Below, piece by piece: positions 63,536-64,000 of a stretch of DNA of 64,000 nucleotides. Location: positions 618,090 through 682,089 of the forward strand of contig CAWKGC010000019.1 of the NCBI GenBank assembly GCA_963849005.1. The letters are read 5' to 3'. Each line of letters begins with the position of its first letter. The stretch's first letter is position 1. Below the pieces are notes generated by a model, which worked only from the letters and a program-made list of their open reading frames with translations, searched no databases and was not told the origin of the DNA. The stretch comes from CAWKGC01 sp963849005. GTDB taxonomy: Bacteria > Pseudomonadota > Gammaproteobacteria > Burkholderiales > Usitatibacteraceae. Both the position numbers and the translations under genes were made by a program.

Positions 63536-64000
63536 TCAGGCCGGTGGTGCACCCTCGACGTAGGGCTTCAACACGGCATACACGGCGAAGTTCAGCGGGG
63601 TAGAAATCCCTACTTGTCGCCCAGAGTCGGACCACAGATCCCATCAGGGCTTCGAGTTCCAAACGCCGGCCTGCCATCACGTCGTGGGACATGGAGCTGC
63701 GTGCGGACGGGTCCAGACCTGACACGAGTGCCAAGTGCTGGTCCACACAATCCTCCGGTTGGGGAATGCTCAGCGCCCGCCCCACCGCCGCCGCTTCCTC
63801 AATCGCGCCAGGAAAGGGGTGCTCGTCTCCGGGCAGGTACGTATCGGACCAATGGGCCGACCGTCATCGCCATGTCCCGCCATTAGCGGCGAGCAAGATG
63901 AACTTCTCCCACAACGGCACACAGACATGAGGGTGCGACTCCCCAGTAATCGCAGTCCGGCGGAACAGCTCGCGTAACTGCTCTGTCCGTGGGCTGGTTC
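63536..64000 (-). CDS. panE: 2-dehydropantoate 2-reductase, C-terminal part, frameshifted, runs off the window
   Basis: Second step of pantothenate synthesis: NADPH reduction of ketopantoate. Visible parts are VPLWEKFILLAANGG near the right edge, RSSMSHDVMAGRRLELEALM with GSVVRL (the ApbA_C helix), and after an indel GISTPLNFAVYAVLKPYVEG before the TGA at 63536. A second indel lies near 63,850. The N-terminal NADPH domain is beyond the right edge. Confidence 0.72.

Noticed and set aside
1..64000. CRISPR array or prophage
   Set aside because: No regularly spaced direct repeats with unique spacers, and no phage structural, integrase or terminase genes. The heptamer at 55,154 is a simple tandem repeat without spacers.

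Overview
The window looks like two unrelated pieces of DNA joined near position 46,200. Bases 1 to about 46,200 read as a GC-rich betaproteobacterium (Burkholderiales/Rhodocyclales-like). This rests on tRNA, NikR, HpaI, liv-type ABC, CaiB/BaiF, MtrAB and QseBC-like genes in short overlapping operons, FNR-type sites, and dispersed 'CGTCATTCCCGC' repeats. Bases from about 46,230 to 64,000 have a different gene stock: a very large alpha-2-macroglobulin, MoxR, TilS, RlmI, a GT39-like membrane protein and an alkyltransferase-like protein. Base use is also different, and nearly every long gene is broken by one-base frameshifts. This part resembles a Chloroflexota genome; that assignment is inference from gene content, not proof. 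At the seam a fatty-acid hydroxylase on the minus strand loses its N-terminus exactly where an AAA ATPase on the plus strand begins without one. A metagenome assembly chimera is the simplest reading.

Left part, in order: an XRE-cupin regulator and an HpaI-type aldolase; tRNA-Ser(GCU) and tRNA-Arg(ACG); a TonB-dependent receptor; an outer-membrane electron conduit (decaheme MtrA/MtoA-like cytochrome, MtrB/PioB-like porin, small cytochrome c) with an FNR-like box; a nickel permease with NikR and a NikR-type operator; an acyl-CoA/CoA-transferase and small-enzyme region (HMG-CoA lyase, ferritin-like protein, CaiB/BaiF, cupin, GATase-like protein, NmrA-like protein, argC). Next comes a divergent catabolic and transport cluster (17.0-27.9 kb). 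It has two SDRs, a split branched-chain-type ABC transporter, a 3-hydroxyisobutyrate-dehydrogenase-like enzyme and an IolC-DUF2090 fusion, run from a central RpiR regulator with paired palindromes. Then follow a PafA-like phosphatase, an ALDH/PuuD/Fe-ADH operon, and an SHP-DHC-cytochrome b561 operon with its own two-component system and a CTTAA-type operator array. The last left-hand operon is a redox set: NfnA/NfnB-like flavoproteins, a 2-oxoacid:ferredoxin oxidoreductase alpha/beta pair, and a 743-residue PFOR-related protein ending in a one-cluster ferredoxin.

Right part: a broken AAA ATPase; a nested inverted repeat; an alpha-2-macroglobulin of about 2,000 residues with a CSEQ thioester motif; a GT39-like membrane protein holding a heptanucleotide repeat; a lower-GC stretch with doubtful small genes; a GNAT-ATL-GNAT operon with ATGA overlaps; a MoxR ATPase; then TilS, a small unknown protein, RlmI-like and NudL-like genes, and at the right edge a partial panE beside a possible transposase remnant.

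The most interesting leads are the PFOR-like ferredoxin fusion in the Nfn-Kor operon, the MtrAB-type conduit, the SHP/DHC operon with its symmetric CTTAA array, the predicted NikR site, and a third liv-type ATPase that lacks the ABC signature. Frameshifts are common throughout, more so on the right, so a broken frame should not be read as a true pseudogene without read-level support.
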